Assembly: GCA_020853815.1 (NCBI GenBank)
Contig: JADYYE010000094.1
Span: 1-56,573, forward strand
From: Phycisphaerales bacterium
GTDB taxonomy: Bacteria; Planctomycetota; Phycisphaerae; Phycisphaerales; UBA1924
Reading direction: 5' to 3'
DNA: 56,573 nucleotides
Made by a program: the position numbers and the translations under genes. The stretch's first letter is position 1. Each line of letters starts with the position of its first letter. Positions 37,507 through 46,704 of the stretch are shown here, one piece after another. Under the pieces are notes generated by a model. That model saw nothing but the letters and a program-made list of their open reading frames with translations. It was not told the DNA's origin and did no database searches.

Positions 37507-38445
37507 CTAGGAACGGCGGTCTCGCCACGCCATCTCGACCAACGCGCTGACCAGGTCCGGCAAGGGCGTGCCCGCGTGGGCGGCGGCCTTGGGATACAGC
37601 GAATGACTCGTGAAGCCCGGCATCGTGTTGACCTCGAGCATCCACGCGCCACCCGACTTGTCGAGCAGGAAATCCACGCGGCACAGATGCCGCACGCCGA
37701 GGTCCTTCACCAGCTTGATCGCCCGCGAAGAGATCGCCTCCTTCACGCCCGCGGGGAGCGGAGGATCGACCGTGTACTTTGTGTCGTCGCGCAGGTACTT
37801 GGCCTCGTAGTCGTAGAACTCGGTCGCGGGCTGGATGTGGATGGGCGGGAGCGCCCGCGCATCGCCCTGCGGGTCGTACACCCCCACCGTCAGCTCGCTC
37901 GCGTCGATCAGCTTCTCGAGCATGTACACGCGCCCGGGGTGCGCGATCATGTCCTTGGCGGCCGCGGCGCGGGCGCTCGCCCATTTTTCCTTGGTTTTGC
38001 ACAGGTGTACGCCGACGCTTGATCCTTCATGCACGGGCTTGACCACGACCGGAAGGCCGAGGGGAGAAACGTCATCATTTACGTTGAAGACCACCGCCGA
38101 CGCGGTGGGAATGCCGAGTCGCCACGCGGCGGCCTTGGTGGCGAGCTTGTCCATCGCCAGCCGCGCCGCGATCGGGCCGCAACCGACATACGCGATGCTT
38201 GCTTCCTCGAACCGATCCTGGAGCGGCCCCCCCTCGCCGAACGGGCCGTGCAGCACGGGTACGACGACATCGGCCTTCATGGCACGCAGATCGGCGACGC
38301 TCGGCCGATCGACGACAATGCGCTCGACATCGTACTTGCCCGACCTGACCAGGCCGTCGTACACACCTTGCGAGCTGTTGAGGCTCACTTCGCGTTCGGC
38401 ATCGGGGCCGCCACCCAGCACAACAACACGGCGCGGGCCGCTCAT
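37507..38445 (-). CDS. ddl: D-alanine--D-alanine ligase
   Basis: A 312-residue ATP-grasp enzyme: VVVLGGGPDAEREVSLNSSQGV at the start, PVLHGPFGEGGPLQ, the ATP-binding PVVVKPVHEGSSVGVHL, and the metal-binding end CRVDFLLDKSGGAWMLEVNTMPGFTSHSL. It joins two D-Ala for the stem peptide of peptidoglycan in the cytoplasm. Size and all motifs are normal. The ATG overlaps the murB stop (ATGA), giving coupled translation. Serine at the GSSVG loop and the VNTMPGFT end fit a DdlB-type enzyme. Confidence 0.95.
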   Translation of the reverse strand: MSGPRRVVVLGGGPDAEREVSLNSSQGVYDGLVRSGKYDVERIVVDRPSVADLRAMKADVVVPVLHGPFGEGGPLQDRFEEASIAYVGCGPIAARLAMDKLATKAAAWRLGIPTASAVVFNVNDDVSPLGLPVVVKPVHEGSSVGVHLCKTKEKWASARAAAAKDMIAHPGRVYMLEKLIDASELTVGVYDPQGDARALPPIHIQPATEFYDYEAKYLRDDTKYTVDPPLPAGVKEAISSRAIKLVKDLGVRHLCRVDFLLDKSGGAWMLEVNTMPGFTSHSLYPKAAAHAGTPLPDLVSALVEMAWRDRRS

Positions 38446-39404
38446 CTCGTTCTCCTCCAGATCACAACCTCGGGCTGGAGCGTGACGCCGAAGCGTGCGA
38501 AGACGCCCAGGGCGACGCGGTCCATCAGCTCTATGACGTCGCGGGCTTTGGCGCCGGCGTCGGTGACGATGAAATTGCCGTGACGCGGGCTGACCGACGC
38601 CCCCCCGACGCGCAGGCCCTTGAGGCCAGCGCGATCGATCAGCATCCCCGCCGACACGCGCGAACCGGCGCGATGGACCTCGAAGGGCTTGTCCCGGCGC
38701 GCCGCCGAATCGAGACTCTCGAGCGTCAGGTCTTCCGTCAGCGTCGGGTTCTTGAACACGCAGCCCGCGCTCTTGTCGGCCATGGGCTGGGTCTTCTTTT
38801 TGTACGCCATCACTTCGAGATGCCGCTCGCGGAGCGCGACCGGGTCGGCCCGCGTCAGCGTGAACTCGACCTCGGCGATGATGAGATTCGAAAGCCCGGA
38901 TTGGCGATAGTCGAAGGCAATCTGCGAGCGATCGAGCGTGACACGCCGCCCCGAGCGATCGAGCCCGTGAATACGCGCGACGGCATCGGCGATCTGCCCG
39001 AACGCACCGCCGGCGTTCATGATGACCGCGCCGCCGACGCTCGCGGGGATGCCGCCCAGGCTCTCGAGCCCGGCCAGTCCCTTTCGCACGGTTTCGTTGA
39101 TGAGCTTGGGGAGATTGGCGCCAGCGCCCGCGCGGAGCGACGTGCCGTCAATCGTCCAGCCGGTGAACAGCGGACCGCCGAGGATCACGACGAGTTCCGA
39201 CACGCCGTCGTCATCGACGAGGAGATTGGCGCCATCGCCCAGGATTCTGAGATTGGGATCGAGGCGCAGACACTCCGAAAGTTGTTCGGGCGTGCGCGGG
39301 CGGGCGAGGCGATCGGCCTTGCCGCCGATGCCGAACCAGGTCGGGATCGGCACGTCGTACTCGATCTCGAGCGATGGCGGTGCGGCGGTGTCCAGCGCGT
39401 TCAC
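38442..39404 (-). CDS. murB: UDP-N-acetylenolpyruvoylglucosamine reductase
   Basis: A 320-residue flavoenzyme: WFGIGGKADRLARP and LRILGDGANLLVDD bind FAD, GIPASVGGAVIMNAGGAFGQ is the family motif, DYRQSGL follows, and the catalytic Ser lies in DKSAGCVFKNP. SPRHGNFIV closes the protein. It reduces the enolpyruvyl group to UDP-MurNAc with NADPH. The GTG at 39404 has a strong GGGAGGAG upstream. It follows murC by 22 bases. The layout with the Tyr/loop insertion indicates a type I or II enzyme, which I did not resolve. Confidence 0.95.
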   Translation of the reverse strand: MNALDTAAPPSLEIEYDVPIPTWFGIGGKADRLARPRTPEQLSECLRLDPNLRILGDGANLLVDDDGVSELVVILGGPLFTGWTIDGTSLRAGAGANLPKLINETVRKGLAGLESLGGIPASVGGAVIMNAGGAFGQIADAVARIHGLDRSGRRVTLDRSQIAFDYRQSGLSNLIIAEVEFTLTRADPVALRERHLEVMAYKKKTQPMADKSAGCVFKNPTLTEDLTLESLDSAARRDKPFEVHRAGSRVSAGMLIDRAGLKGLRVGGASVSPRHGNFIVTDAGAKARDVIELMDRVALGVFARFGVTLQPEVVIWRRTR

Positions 39405-39426
39405 GGGTCTCTCCTCCCTTGGCCCG

Positions 39427-41034
39427 TCAGGCGGAGCGGGCGAGGCGCTGGCCGATGGGTGCGAGGTCGAGAAGGCTTGGGGGAAAGGTGGGCGCCGGCC
39501 CAGCCTCGCTCTTGGGCGACTGGGCGGCGGCGACAAAGCCCTTGGCGACCTCGTAGACGTTTCCCGCGCCCATCGCAACGACCACATCGCCGTCGTGGCA
39601 GATCGTCTCGAGCTGCTCGATGATTGCCGCGAATGGGTACAGGTGCATCGCGCGAACGCCGCGATGGCGCAGGCGATCGACGAGATCGGCCGCCGTCACC
39701 TTGTGACGTTCCTCCTCGCTATCGCGTACGAAGTAGATATCGGGCACGATCACGATGTCGGCCGACGAGAACGACTGGGCGAACTCGTCGAGAAGGTGCC
39801 GCGTGCGTGAGTGCTGGTGCGGCTGGAAGACGCAGATCAGGCGACCACCGCGTTCCTCGGGGCGCTCGTGCTCGCGCAGGGCGCGGAGAGTGACATCGAC
39901 CTCCGTGGGATGATGCCCGTAGTCGTCGTACACGCGGACGTTCCCGCCGCTGCGCGAGGGGCGGACGCCGATGAGCTGCATGCGCCGGTCGATGCCGCGG
40001 AACGACGCGAGCGAGCGAGCGACGGCCAGCGGGTCCGCGCCCGCGAGCGTCGCCAGCACGCACGCGACACACGAGTTCATGGCGTTGTGGGCGCCCGGGA
40101 TCGCGAGCTGCCACTGAGCGAAGAACTCGCGCCGGTTGTGGAGCGTCACGTCGCGGCTCGCGGGGTCATAGCCCACAACCCAGTCGGCGCTGGGGGAGAA
40201 GCCGATGGTCTGCACGTCGCAGGCAAGCCCGGCCGTCACCTCGCGCCGGTGCGCATTGTCGTGGGCGATCAGCAGCGTGCCGCCCTGCGACGCGGAGGGC
40301 AGGAGCGTGGCGAAGTGGTGGAAGGACTCGACGACAGCGTCGAGCGTGCCATAGACATCGAGATGGTCGGCCTCAACGGAGGTAATCGCGGCCAACTGCG
40401 GGCGGTAGTTGTGGAACGAACGGTTATGCTCGCAGGCCTCGGCGACCAGGATCCCGGGGCGCCCGGCGAGGCGGCCGTCCGGAATCACGTTCGCACCAAG
40501 GCGAAAACCGGCGGGGCGAGTGCTGGGCGCGTTGGCCCCGTGCAGAAGCTGGCCGGAGGTCGCGCCGACGATCACGGTGGGGTCAAGCCCCGCGTCGGTC
40601 AGGGCGCAGCCGGTCATGGCGGTGGTCGTCGACTTGCCGTGTGTCCCCGCGACCGCGATCGCCGTGCGCCCCAACATGCACCGACCGAGCGCCTCGGCGT
40701 ACCAGATCGCGGGAATGTCGCGCCGGGAAGCCTGGGCAAGCTGGGGATGGTCGGGCTTGATCGCGGCCGAGGCGATCACCAGGTCGCATCGGTCCGGGAG
40801 TGGATCGGTGAGTTGGCTGAAGGTGACCCGGATCGACTCGGCGGCCAGGGCGGCCGTCGCCTCCGACGGGCTGTTGTCCGACCCCTGCACGATCGCGCCC
40901 CGGGATGCGAGCATCCGGGCCAGTCCCGACATGCCGCAGCCGCCGATTCCGATCATGTAGACATGGCGACCGGCGACGTCAAAGGCATCGCTCGGGGACG
41001 AAAACGCATCGGGAGCAAGGGGAGGAGTCACCAT
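39427..41034 (-). CDS. murC: UDP-N-acetylmuramate--L-alanine ligase
   Basis: A 535-residue Mur ligase, about 50 longer than usual through both ends. VYMIGIGGCGMSGLARML is the nucleotide-fold opening, AGTHGKSTTTAM the ATP loop with Lys134, VEADHLDVYG and NRREFFAQW the central domain, and DDYGHHPTEVDVTLRAL plus FQPHQHSRT the C-terminal domain. It adds L-Ala to UDP-MurNAc, starting the stem peptide. It is the first gene of murC-murB-ddl-ftsQ. The ATG at 41034 lies five bases after a TACCCT with no Shine-Dalgarno sequence. The Nudix gene diverges from it with a matching hexamer. Confidence 0.95.
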   Translation of the reverse strand: MVTPPLAPDAFSSPSDAFDVAGRHVYMIGIGGCGMSGLARMLASRGAIVQGSDNSPSEATAALAAESIRVTFSQLTDPLPDRCDLVIASAAIKPDHPQLAQASRRDIPAIWYAEALGRCMLGRTAIAVAGTHGKSTTTAMTGCALTDAGLDPTVIVGATSGQLLHGANAPSTRPAGFRLGANVIPDGRLAGRPGILVAEACEHNRSFHNYRPQLAAITSVEADHLDVYGTLDAVVESFHHFATLLPSASQGGTLLIAHDNAHRREVTAGLACDVQTIGFSPSADWVVGYDPASRDVTLHNRREFFAQWQLAIPGAHNAMNSCVACVLATLAGADPLAVARSLASFRGIDRRMQLIGVRPSRSGGNVRVYDDYGHHPTEVDVTLRALREHERPEERGGRLICVFQPHQHSRTRHLLDEFAQSFSSADIVIVPDIYFVRDSEEERHKVTAADLVDRLRHRGVRAMHLYPFAAIIEQLETICHDGDVVVAMGAGNVYEVAKGFVAAAQSPKSEAGPAPTFPPSLLDLAPIGQRLARSA

Positions 41035-41039
41035 CGCAG

Positions 41040-41045
41040 AGGGTA
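41040..41045 (-). promoter_or_regulatory. -10-like TACCCT before murC
   Basis: TACCCT on the minus strand ends five bases before the murC ATG. It would drive the murC-murB-ddl-ftsQ operon as a leaderless message, while the downstream genes have their own ribosome sites or overlaps. Confidence 0.45.
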
Positions 41046-41094
41046 TCGGACACGCGGGCTTTGGAGCGTGAAAGCCGGGCGAGTTGTTGCGTTG

Positions 41095-41100
41095 TATCCT
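41095..41100 (+). promoter_or_regulatory. -10-like TATCCT before the Nudix gene
   Basis: TATCCT ends six bases before the ATG at 41107. No ribosome-binding sequence is possible in between. Confidence 0.5.
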
Positions 41101-41106
41101 CGTTCC

Positions 41107-41646
41107 ATGAACGTCACCGGCTCGTCCGAGTCCCTCCCCTACCGCATCGCGTGCCTTTGCGACCTCCGCGACGAGCACGGACGCATCCTGCTCCTCCGCC
41201 GAGCCAAATCGCCCAATATGGGCCTGTGCTCGCCGATCGGTGGCAAGCTGGACGTCGAATCCGGCGAGTCGCCCGCCCAGTGCGCCCAACGCGAGATTAT
41301 GGAGGAGGCCGGTATCGAGGTTCCCATCGATCGCCTACACCTGATCGGGCTGGTCAGCGAGCAGGCGTTTGAGGGCAAAGGGCACTGGCTGATGTTCGTC
41401 TATCGGGTGCTCGGCCCGGTCGAGGTGACGCGGGTGCAGATTCGTGAGGGCACCCTGGAGTGGTTCAGGCCCGACGAAATCGACGCCCTTCCCCTCCCCG
41501 AAACCGACCGGCAGATCATCTGGCCGCTCATGCGCAAACACGACGCGAGCGGGCCAAACGGCGGGCCGGGGTTCTTCGCCGTCCACATCGACTGCCGGAC
41601 TCCCAAGCTCCGCTGGAGCGTGGAACAGGAAACACCCGCGAGGTAG
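41107..41646 (+). CDS. Nudix hydrolase
   Basis: A 179-residue protein with an intact Nudix box: GGKLDVESGESPAQCAQREI followed by MEEAGIEV, matching Gx5Ex7REUxEExGU with all metal-binding Glu present. The N-terminal part (RIACLCDLRDEHGRILLLRR) and the second half (EGTLEWFRPDEIDALPL) fit the MutT branch. Such enzymes cleave nucleoside diphosphate linkages, often damaged dNTPs. The substrate cannot be assigned. The frame is open far upstream on this strand inside murC, but homology starts at the ATG at 41107, six bases after TATCCT. Confidence 0.9.
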   Translation: MNVTGSSESLPYRIACLCDLRDEHGRILLLRRAKSPNMGLCSPIGGKLDVESGESPAQCAQREIMEEAGIEVPIDRLHLIGLVSEQAFEGKGHWLMFVYRVLGPVEVTRVQIREGTLEWFRPDEIDALPLPETDRQIIWPLMRKHDASGPNGGPGFFAVHIDCRTPKLRWSVEQETPAR

Positions 41647-41693
41647 CTCGCACGCGGGCGGCGCGCCGGTGAATCGAATCTCCGCCGGTCCCG

Positions 41694-41699
41694 TATACT
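41694..41699 (+). promoter_or_regulatory. -10 hexamer TATACT before the nfeD gene
   Basis: TATACT ends six bases before the GTG at 41706. This is one of the closest matches to TATAAT in the window and makes a leaderless message the most likely form. Confidence 0.55.
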
Positions 41700-41705
41700 G
41701 ATGGC

Positions 41706-43712
41706 GTGAAGACGCAACGCAATTACGCGCCGGCCACGGATGGCTCGCACCGCACGATTCTCGCGTGGGTCATCCGCTGCATTCTGCTTCTGTGCGGGCT
41801 GGGTTCCATCGCGTATGGCCAAGCGGCGCAGGCTCCCCAAGCCGGACAGCCCATGGCGATTCCGGCCTCGCGTCAAGCCAGAAACCTCGCGGTCATCACC
41901 GTCAAGGGGCCGATCTCGGCCCTGACCTTCAAGAGCATCGAACGCCGACTTCAGTTGGCGCGGCGAGCCGGGGCCGACGCCGTCGTCATCGAACTCGACA
42001 CGCCGGGCGGCGAACTCGGGGCGGCCTTGGACATCACGTCGCTCCTCAAGCGCTCCGACACACCCATCCCCAACACCGTGGCGTGGGTTCATCCCAACGC
42101 CTTCTCCGCCGGCTCGGTGATCGCGCTGGCCTGCCGCGAAATCGTCGTCAGCGAGGGCGTGAACTTCGGCGATGCGCTCGTCATCGCGACCAACCGCGAC
42201 GGCTCGCTCAAGAACCTGAAGGAGGCGGAACGCCAGAAACTCACCGCACCCCTGCTCTCCGACGTCGTCGATTCCGCGCGCCTCCGCGGCTATGACGAAT
42301 ACCTCGTCCAGGGGTTCGTCACGCTCGGCGTGGCGCTCTGGCAGGTGGAGAACATCCAGACCGGCCAGCGGCTGTTCGTGAACGCCAAAGAATATAAACT
42401 GCTCTTCGGGCAACCTCCCGCCGACACGCGGCCTCGGGTGCCCAGCGCCCCTCCCGGCGAGACCGCCCGCAAAGTCTTCTCAGGGCGGGAAGAAAAGGCG
42501 GCGAAAACAGGTGCCTCCAAAGACGGAACGACGGCGGACGGCAAGCCCGCGAACGACGCCGTGACCCCCGCGGAGTCTCAGCCTACACCCGATCAGCCGT
42601 CGCCCGACGGCGTGCCGAACCCCAACCCAATCTCCGGCGAGAAGAAGGACGACCAGCACGCGAAGAACGTCGGAGAAGCCCAAACGGCGCCGCCACCCCA
42701 GCACCAGTTGATCGATCCGGCCACCGCCGTCAAGCCCGCGTCGCCCGCCGTCGCAAATGTCGCGGTCGATGCATCGGCCACACAGTCGCTCGCGCCTCAG
42801 CGCCCCGAGTTCTCGCTCGCGGATCAGGGCAAATATCGCCTCGTCGAATACGTCGCCGACGGCAACGGTCCGCTGATTCTGAAGACCGGGGACATGGAGC
42901 GTTACGGCCTGGCCCGACAGGTCGTGCGAAACGACGCGGAACTCCTCGCGTTCTTCGGCGCCAAGAACCTCCGCCGTCTCGATCCGACCTGGTCCGAGGG
43001 GCTGGTGGCGTTCCTCACCAACCCCATCGTGCGTGGCGTGCTGATCGTGATCTTCCTGATCGCGCTCTTCCTCGAAATGTCCCACCCGGGCGTGACCTTG
43101 CCGGGGCTGGTCGCGGGCGTCTCGCTGGTCGCGCTGCTCGCTCCACCGCTCATCATCGGCATGGCAAACTGGTGGGAGGTGGCGGCGATCGCGTCGGGCA
43201 TCCTGCTCATCGCGCTGGAGATCTTCGTGATCCCTGGCTTCGGCATCACCGGGATCCTCGGAGTCCTGCTGCTCTTCGCCGGTCTCATCGGCACGTTCGT
43301 TCCCAGCGGCTCCGACAGCCTCTTCCCCGATTCGCCGCAGGGACGAAGCGAGTTGCTCTACGGCGTCGCCACCGTCGCGCTGGCGGTCGCGACCTCGATG
43401 GTCGGCTGCTACTTCCTCGCCAAGCACTTCGGCTCACTCCCCATCATCGGGAAGCTGGTGCTCAAGGGGGCGCCCGCCAGCGAGGTCGACGAGAGCCTGT
43501 TCGCCGCCATCGCCCCCGGAAGCGGGGACGTGCGCGTCGGACAGGTGGGCACCGCGATCACGCCCCTGCGCCCATCCGGTAAGATGCAGGCGGGTGACAA
43601 GATCATCGACGTGGTGGCCCAGATGGGGTTCATCGCGCCGGGCGCGAAGGTGCGGGTCGTGGTGGTGACGGAGTTCCGCATCGAGGTCGAGGCGGTCGAG
43701 GGCAACGCGTGA
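41706..43712 (+). CDS. NfeD-family membrane protein with ClpP-class serine protease domain (long form)
   Basis: A 668-residue protein: a signal or anchor helix (ILAWVIRCILLLCGLGSIAYG), then a ClpP/SppA-like domain with VIELDTPGGELGAALDI and NAFSAGSVIAL, whose Ser fits the nucleophile. A low-complexity linker of about 110 residues (roughly 240-350, Pro/Gln/Lys-rich) follows. Next come four or five membrane helices (GVLIVIFLIALFLEMSHPGVTLPGLVAG onwards) and a C-terminal OB-fold. Long NfeD proteins cut or present membrane substrates together with flotillin-like partners; floA is two genes on. The start is the GTG six bases after TATACT. The stop overlaps the next ATG (TGATG). Confidence 0.88.
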   Translation: MKTQRNYAPATDGSHRTILAWVIRCILLLCGLGSIAYGQAAQAPQAGQPMAIPASRQARNLAVITVKGPISALTFKSIERRLQLARRAGADAVVIELDTPGGELGAALDITSLLKRSDTPIPNTVAWVHPNAFSAGSVIALACREIVVSEGVNFGDALVIATNRDGSLKNLKEAERQKLTAPLLSDVVDSARLRGYDEYLVQGFVTLGVALWQVENIQTGQRLFVNAKEYKLLFGQPPADTRPRVPSAPPGETARKVFSGREEKAAKTGASKDGTTADGKPANDAVTPAESQPTPDQPSPDGVPNPNPISGEKKDDQHAKNVGEAQTAPPPQHQLIDPATAVKPASPAVANVAVDASATQSLAPQRPEFSLADQGKYRLVEYVADGNGPLILKTGDMERYGLARQVVRNDAELLAFFGAKNLRRLDPTWSEGLVAFLTNPIVRGVLIVIFLIALFLEMSHPGVTLPGLVAGVSLVALLAPPLIIGMANWWEVAAIASGILLIALEIFVIPGFGITGILGVLLLFAGLIGTFVPSGSDSLFPDSPQGRSELLYGVATVALAVATSMVGCYFLAKHFGSLPIIGKLVLKGAPASEVDESLFAAIAPGSGDVRVGQVGTAITPLRPSGKMQAGDKIIDVVAQMGFIAPGAKVRVVVVTEFRIEVEAVEGNA

Positions 43713-44212
43713 TGGAACCGAAACTGCTCTGGGGACTCGGGCTGATCGGCGCGTCCCTGCTCCTGCTCTTGCTCGAAGTTTTCATCCCGTCGATGGGCGT
43801 CCTTTTCGTCGCCGCAATCGTGGTCGCGCTCGCGGGCGTGGTTACGCTGTTCACCTATGACCCGATGTGGGGAGTCTCGGGCCTGCTCGCCGTGCTCGTG
43901 CTCGGGCCGATGATCGGATACTTCGGACTGAACATCTGGAAGAACACCCCGATCGGACGCCGGATGATCGGCTCAAAGTCTGAGGCCGAGATCGAGGAAG
44001 CCAGGCAGGCCGAGTTGCGCCAGCGCGATCAGATGCTGGCGCTGGTGGGCATGGAGGGCGAAGCGTTGACCGACCTGCGTCCTGTCGGCGTGGCGCGGTT
44101 CGAGGGAAAACGCATGGACGTGACGGCCGAACTGGGCCTGATCCCTCGCGGTGCTCGCGTGAGGATCAGCGAGGTGGAAGGAAACCTCATCAAGGTCCGA
44201 CCGATCGGTTGA
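43712..44212 (+). CDS. NfeD-family protein, short form
   Basis: A 166-residue protein with two or three membrane helices (LIGASLLLLLLEVFIPSMGVLF, AAIVVALAGVVTLFTYD, GLLAVLVLGPMIGYFGLNIW) and a C-terminal OB-fold (LRPVGVARFEGKRMDVTAELGLIPRGARVRISEVEGN). This domain is the one that binds flotillin/SPFH partners. Its ATG overlaps the stop of the long NfeD. floA follows after 83 bases with its own ribosome site. The long NfeD, short NfeD, FloA set is a recurrent membrane-microdomain unit. Confidence 0.9.
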   Translation: MEPKLLWGLGLIGASLLLLLLEVFIPSMGVLFVAAIVVALAGVVTLFTYDPMWGVSGLLAVLVLGPMIGYFGLNIWKNTPIGRRMIGSKSEAEIEEARQAELRQRDQMLALVGMEGEALTDLRPVGVARFEGKRMDVTAELGLIPRGARVRISEVEGNLIKVRPIG

Positions 44213-44295
44213 AACCCGCCGCTGGCGAGCGATACGAATGCTGAGTACCCTCTGTCGCGCCCGTGCTCCACGCCGGGCGGAGAAGGAGCCTCGCG

Positions 44296-45351
44296 ATGCC
44301 GTCCCTTGCTCACGTTCTGGCGCAGTCATCATTCAGCGGGTCGAACGCGATCTGGATCGTCGTGGCGATTGTGATCGCGATCGTCGCGCTGGTGATCCTG
44401 ATCGTCGTCGGACAGTTCATTAGCCTCTACATCCAGGCCTTCCTCTCCAACGCCCACGTCGGCATGCTCGAGATCATCGGCATGCGTCTGCGGAAGGTGG
44501 ACATACGCACCGTCGTCTTCAGCCGAATCCGAGCCGTCAAGGCCGGCCTGGACATCCCCACCAACTCCCTCGAAACGCACTACCTCGCGGGCGGGCGCGT
44601 GCCCAACGTCATCACCGCCATGATCTCCGCCAAGGGCGCCAAGATCGACCTCCCCTGGTCGACCTCCACCGCCATCGACCTGGCCGGACGCGACATCCTC
44701 GACGCCGTCCATACATCCGTGAATCCCAAGGTCATCGACTGCCCGAGCGGCGTGGGCCCGCGCACGACCATCGACGCCGTCGCCAAGGACGGCATCCAGC
44801 TCAAGGTGAAAGCCCGCGTGACGGTGCGCACCAACATCGCCCGCCTGGTCGGCGGCGCCACCGAAGAGACCATCATCGCCCGCGTCGGTCAGGGCATCGT
44901 CTCCACGATCGGCTCGGCCCACGACCACAAGGCCGTGCTCGAAAACCCCGATGACATCTCGCGCAAGGTGATGAACACGGGCCTGGACGCCGGAACGGCC
45001 TTCGAGATTCTGTCGATCGACATCGCGGACATCGACGTGGGCGACAACATCGGCGCCAAGCTCCAGGCCGATCAGGCCAACGCCGACAAGCAGCGCTTCC
45101 AGGCCGAAGCCGAGAAGCGTCGAGCGTTGGCGATGGCCTTGGAGCAGGAAAATCGCGCGAAGATCGAAGAGAATCGTGCCGTTCTCGTCTTGGCGGAGGC
45201 GGAGATTCCCAAGGCGATGGCCGAGGCGCTCAAGACGGGCAACCTCGGAGCGTTGGATTTCTATCGCCTGAAAAACATCCAAGCGGACACCCAGATGCGT
45301 CAGACGTTCGGGCGCGATACCGGCTCGGGACAGCAGGCGCCGCGGGGCTAA
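44296..45351 (+). CDS. floA: Flotillin-like protein FloA
   Basis: A 351-residue protein. The N-terminal membrane helix ([20 protein letters not shown]) is followed by [29 protein letters not shown] and the SPFH-like core. The core has [42 protein letters not shown] and GVTP-like [30 protein letters not shown] helical, Ala/Glu-rich C-terminal third ([20 protein letters not shown]) probably forms a coiled coil for oligomers. FloA organises ordered membrane domains and works with NfeD. The ATG at 44296 has AGAAGGAG nine bases before it. The length is close to other FloA proteins. Confidence 0.94.
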   Translation: MPSLAHVLAQSSFSGSNAIWIVVAIVIAIVALVILIVVGQFISLYIQAFLSNAHVGMLEIIGMRLRKVDIRTVVFSRIRAVKAGLDIPTNSLETHYLAGGRVPNVITAMISAKGAKIDLPWSTSTAIDLAGRDILDAVHTSVNPKVIDCPSGVGPRTTIDAVAKDGIQLKVKARVTVRTNIARLVGGATEETIIARVGQGIVSTIGSAHDHKAVLENPDDISRKVMNTGLDAGTAFEILSIDIADIDVGDNIGAKLQADQANADKQRFQAEAEKRRALAMALEQENRAKIEENRAVLVLAEAEIPKAMAEALKTGNLGALDFYRLKNIQADTQMRQTFGRDTGSGQQAPRG

Positions 45352-45519
45352 CTCCGATCCCGGGCTCGGGCAAGATCACAGACGAATCCAACAGGATCGG
45401 AAGCCCGCCACGGTCGAACTTCGGGTGATGGTGCGCGTCTATCATTCACCGAACAGAGCCGGCCGATGGAGCGCCCGGAGAGTTGCCGTGCGCCGGCGGG
45501 GCCATGACGGAGAACTCCC
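45352..45519. other. Leader and promoter region of the first TlpA-type gene
   Basis: TATCAT at 45439-45444 is a possible -10 element, giving a leader of about 70 bases. ACGGAG lies seven bases before the ATG at 45520. So this gene, unlike several neighbours, has a conventional leader. Confidence 0.35.
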
Positions 45520-46656
45520 ATGTTTCGACGGATCGCGTTCTTGTCCGCGGCGTTGATCGTTTCCGCCGGCGCCGCCACTTCCTTGGCGCAGGATTCCAAA
45601 CCTTCGGGTACGCCCACGACGGCGCAACCCAAGGCCGAGATCAAGAAGATCGGGATCGGCGACAAGGCGCCCGACCTCAAGATCAGCACCTGGGTCAAGG
45701 GCGAGCCCGTCACCGAGTTCCGGCGCGACCAGGTCTACGTCGTCGAGTTCTGGGCGACGTGGTGCGGCCCGTGCATCGCGGGCATGCCGCACGTCTCCGA
45801 GGTCCAGAAGGAATACGCGGAGAAAAACGTCCGCGTGATCGGCGTGAATATCTGGGACGAACCCAAGAACGTTGAGCCCTTCATGAAGGACAAGGGCGGC
45901 AACGACAAGATGCAGTACACCGTGGCGATCGAGGAAAAATACGAGGGCGAGAAGAACGTCCGCAACGGCAAGATGTCGGCGGAGTGGATGACGGCCGCCG
46001 GTCAGAACGGCATACCGACGGCGTTCATCGTTGACAAGACGGGCACGATCGCGTGGATCGGCCACCCCATGAGCATGGACGAGCCCCTCAAGGAAGTCGT
46101 CGCCGGCACCTGGGACATCAAGGCCGCGGCCGAAAAATCAAAGAAGCAGGCCGAGAACGAGGGCAAGCTCCAGAAGGTCTACGCCGAGATCAACGCCGCC
46201 TCGGGAGCCAAGGACGTGGCCAAGCTTAAGAAGCTCATGGCCGAGATGAAGGAACTCACGGGCGCCTCGGACGACGACATGGCCGGGACGGCGTTCTCGC
46301 TGTACATGAAGGCCGGCGCTTCCAGCGAAGCCTACGCGGCGGCCAAGGCGGCGATCGCCGGCAAGGGTCGGAAGAACGCCATGCTGATGAATTCGATCGC
46401 GTGGACGATCGTGGACCCGGAAAACCCCGTCGAGAAGCCGGACTATGACGTGGCCCTCTCCGCGGGCGAGGCGGCCTTTGAGGCCTCGGGCGGCAAGGAC
46501 CCCGCGATTCTTGACACCTACGCGACCTGCCTCTTCAAGAAGGGCCAGATCGACAAGGCGATCGAGATTCAGTCCAAGGCGGCCGGACTCGCCGAGGGCG
46601 ACATGAAGACCGAACTCGAGGCCCGCCTCGAAGAGTTCAAGAAGGCCAAGAAGTAA
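45520..46656 (+). CDS. Secreted TlpA-type thioredoxin with C-terminal TPR-like domain (paralogue 1)
   Basis: A 378-residue protein: signal peptide (MFRRIAFLSAALIVSAGAATSLA), then a thioredoxin fold with VVEFWATWCGPCIAGMPHV (Cys82, Cys85), GIPTAFIVDKTGTIAWIGHP with the cis-Pro, and a helical C-terminal domain. That domain has NSIAWTIVDPENP, AGEAAFEASGG, AILDTYATCLFKKGQIDKAIEIQ and a Lys-rich end, a pattern of paired helices like TPRs. It should be a periplasmic thiol-disulfide reductase. Two more proteins of the same plan follow at 46705 and 50074. The next gene begins 48 bases on, so the first two may form an operon. Confidence 0.88.
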   Translation: MFRRIAFLSAALIVSAGAATSLAQDSKPSGTPTTAQPKAEIKKIGIGDKAPDLKISTWVKGEPVTEFRRDQVYVVEFWATWCGPCIAGMPHVSEVQKEYAEKNVRVIGVNIWDEPKNVEPFMKDKGGNDKMQYTVAIEEKYEGEKNVRNGKMSAEWMTAAGQNGIPTAFIVDKTGTIAWIGHPMSMDEPLKEVVAGTWDIKAAAEKSKKQAENEGKLQKVYAEINAASGAKDVAKLKKLMAEMKELTGASDDDMAGTAFSLYMKAGASSEAYAAAKAAIAGKGRKNAMLMNSIAWTIVDPENPVEKPDYDVALSAGEAAFEASGGKDPAILDTYATCLFKKGQIDKAIEIQSKAAGLAEGDMKTELEARLEEFKKAKK

Positions 46657-46704
46657 TCGTTGAGATTCACGGGCGGGCGATCGAAGGGTCGTCCGCTCGC
46701 TTTC

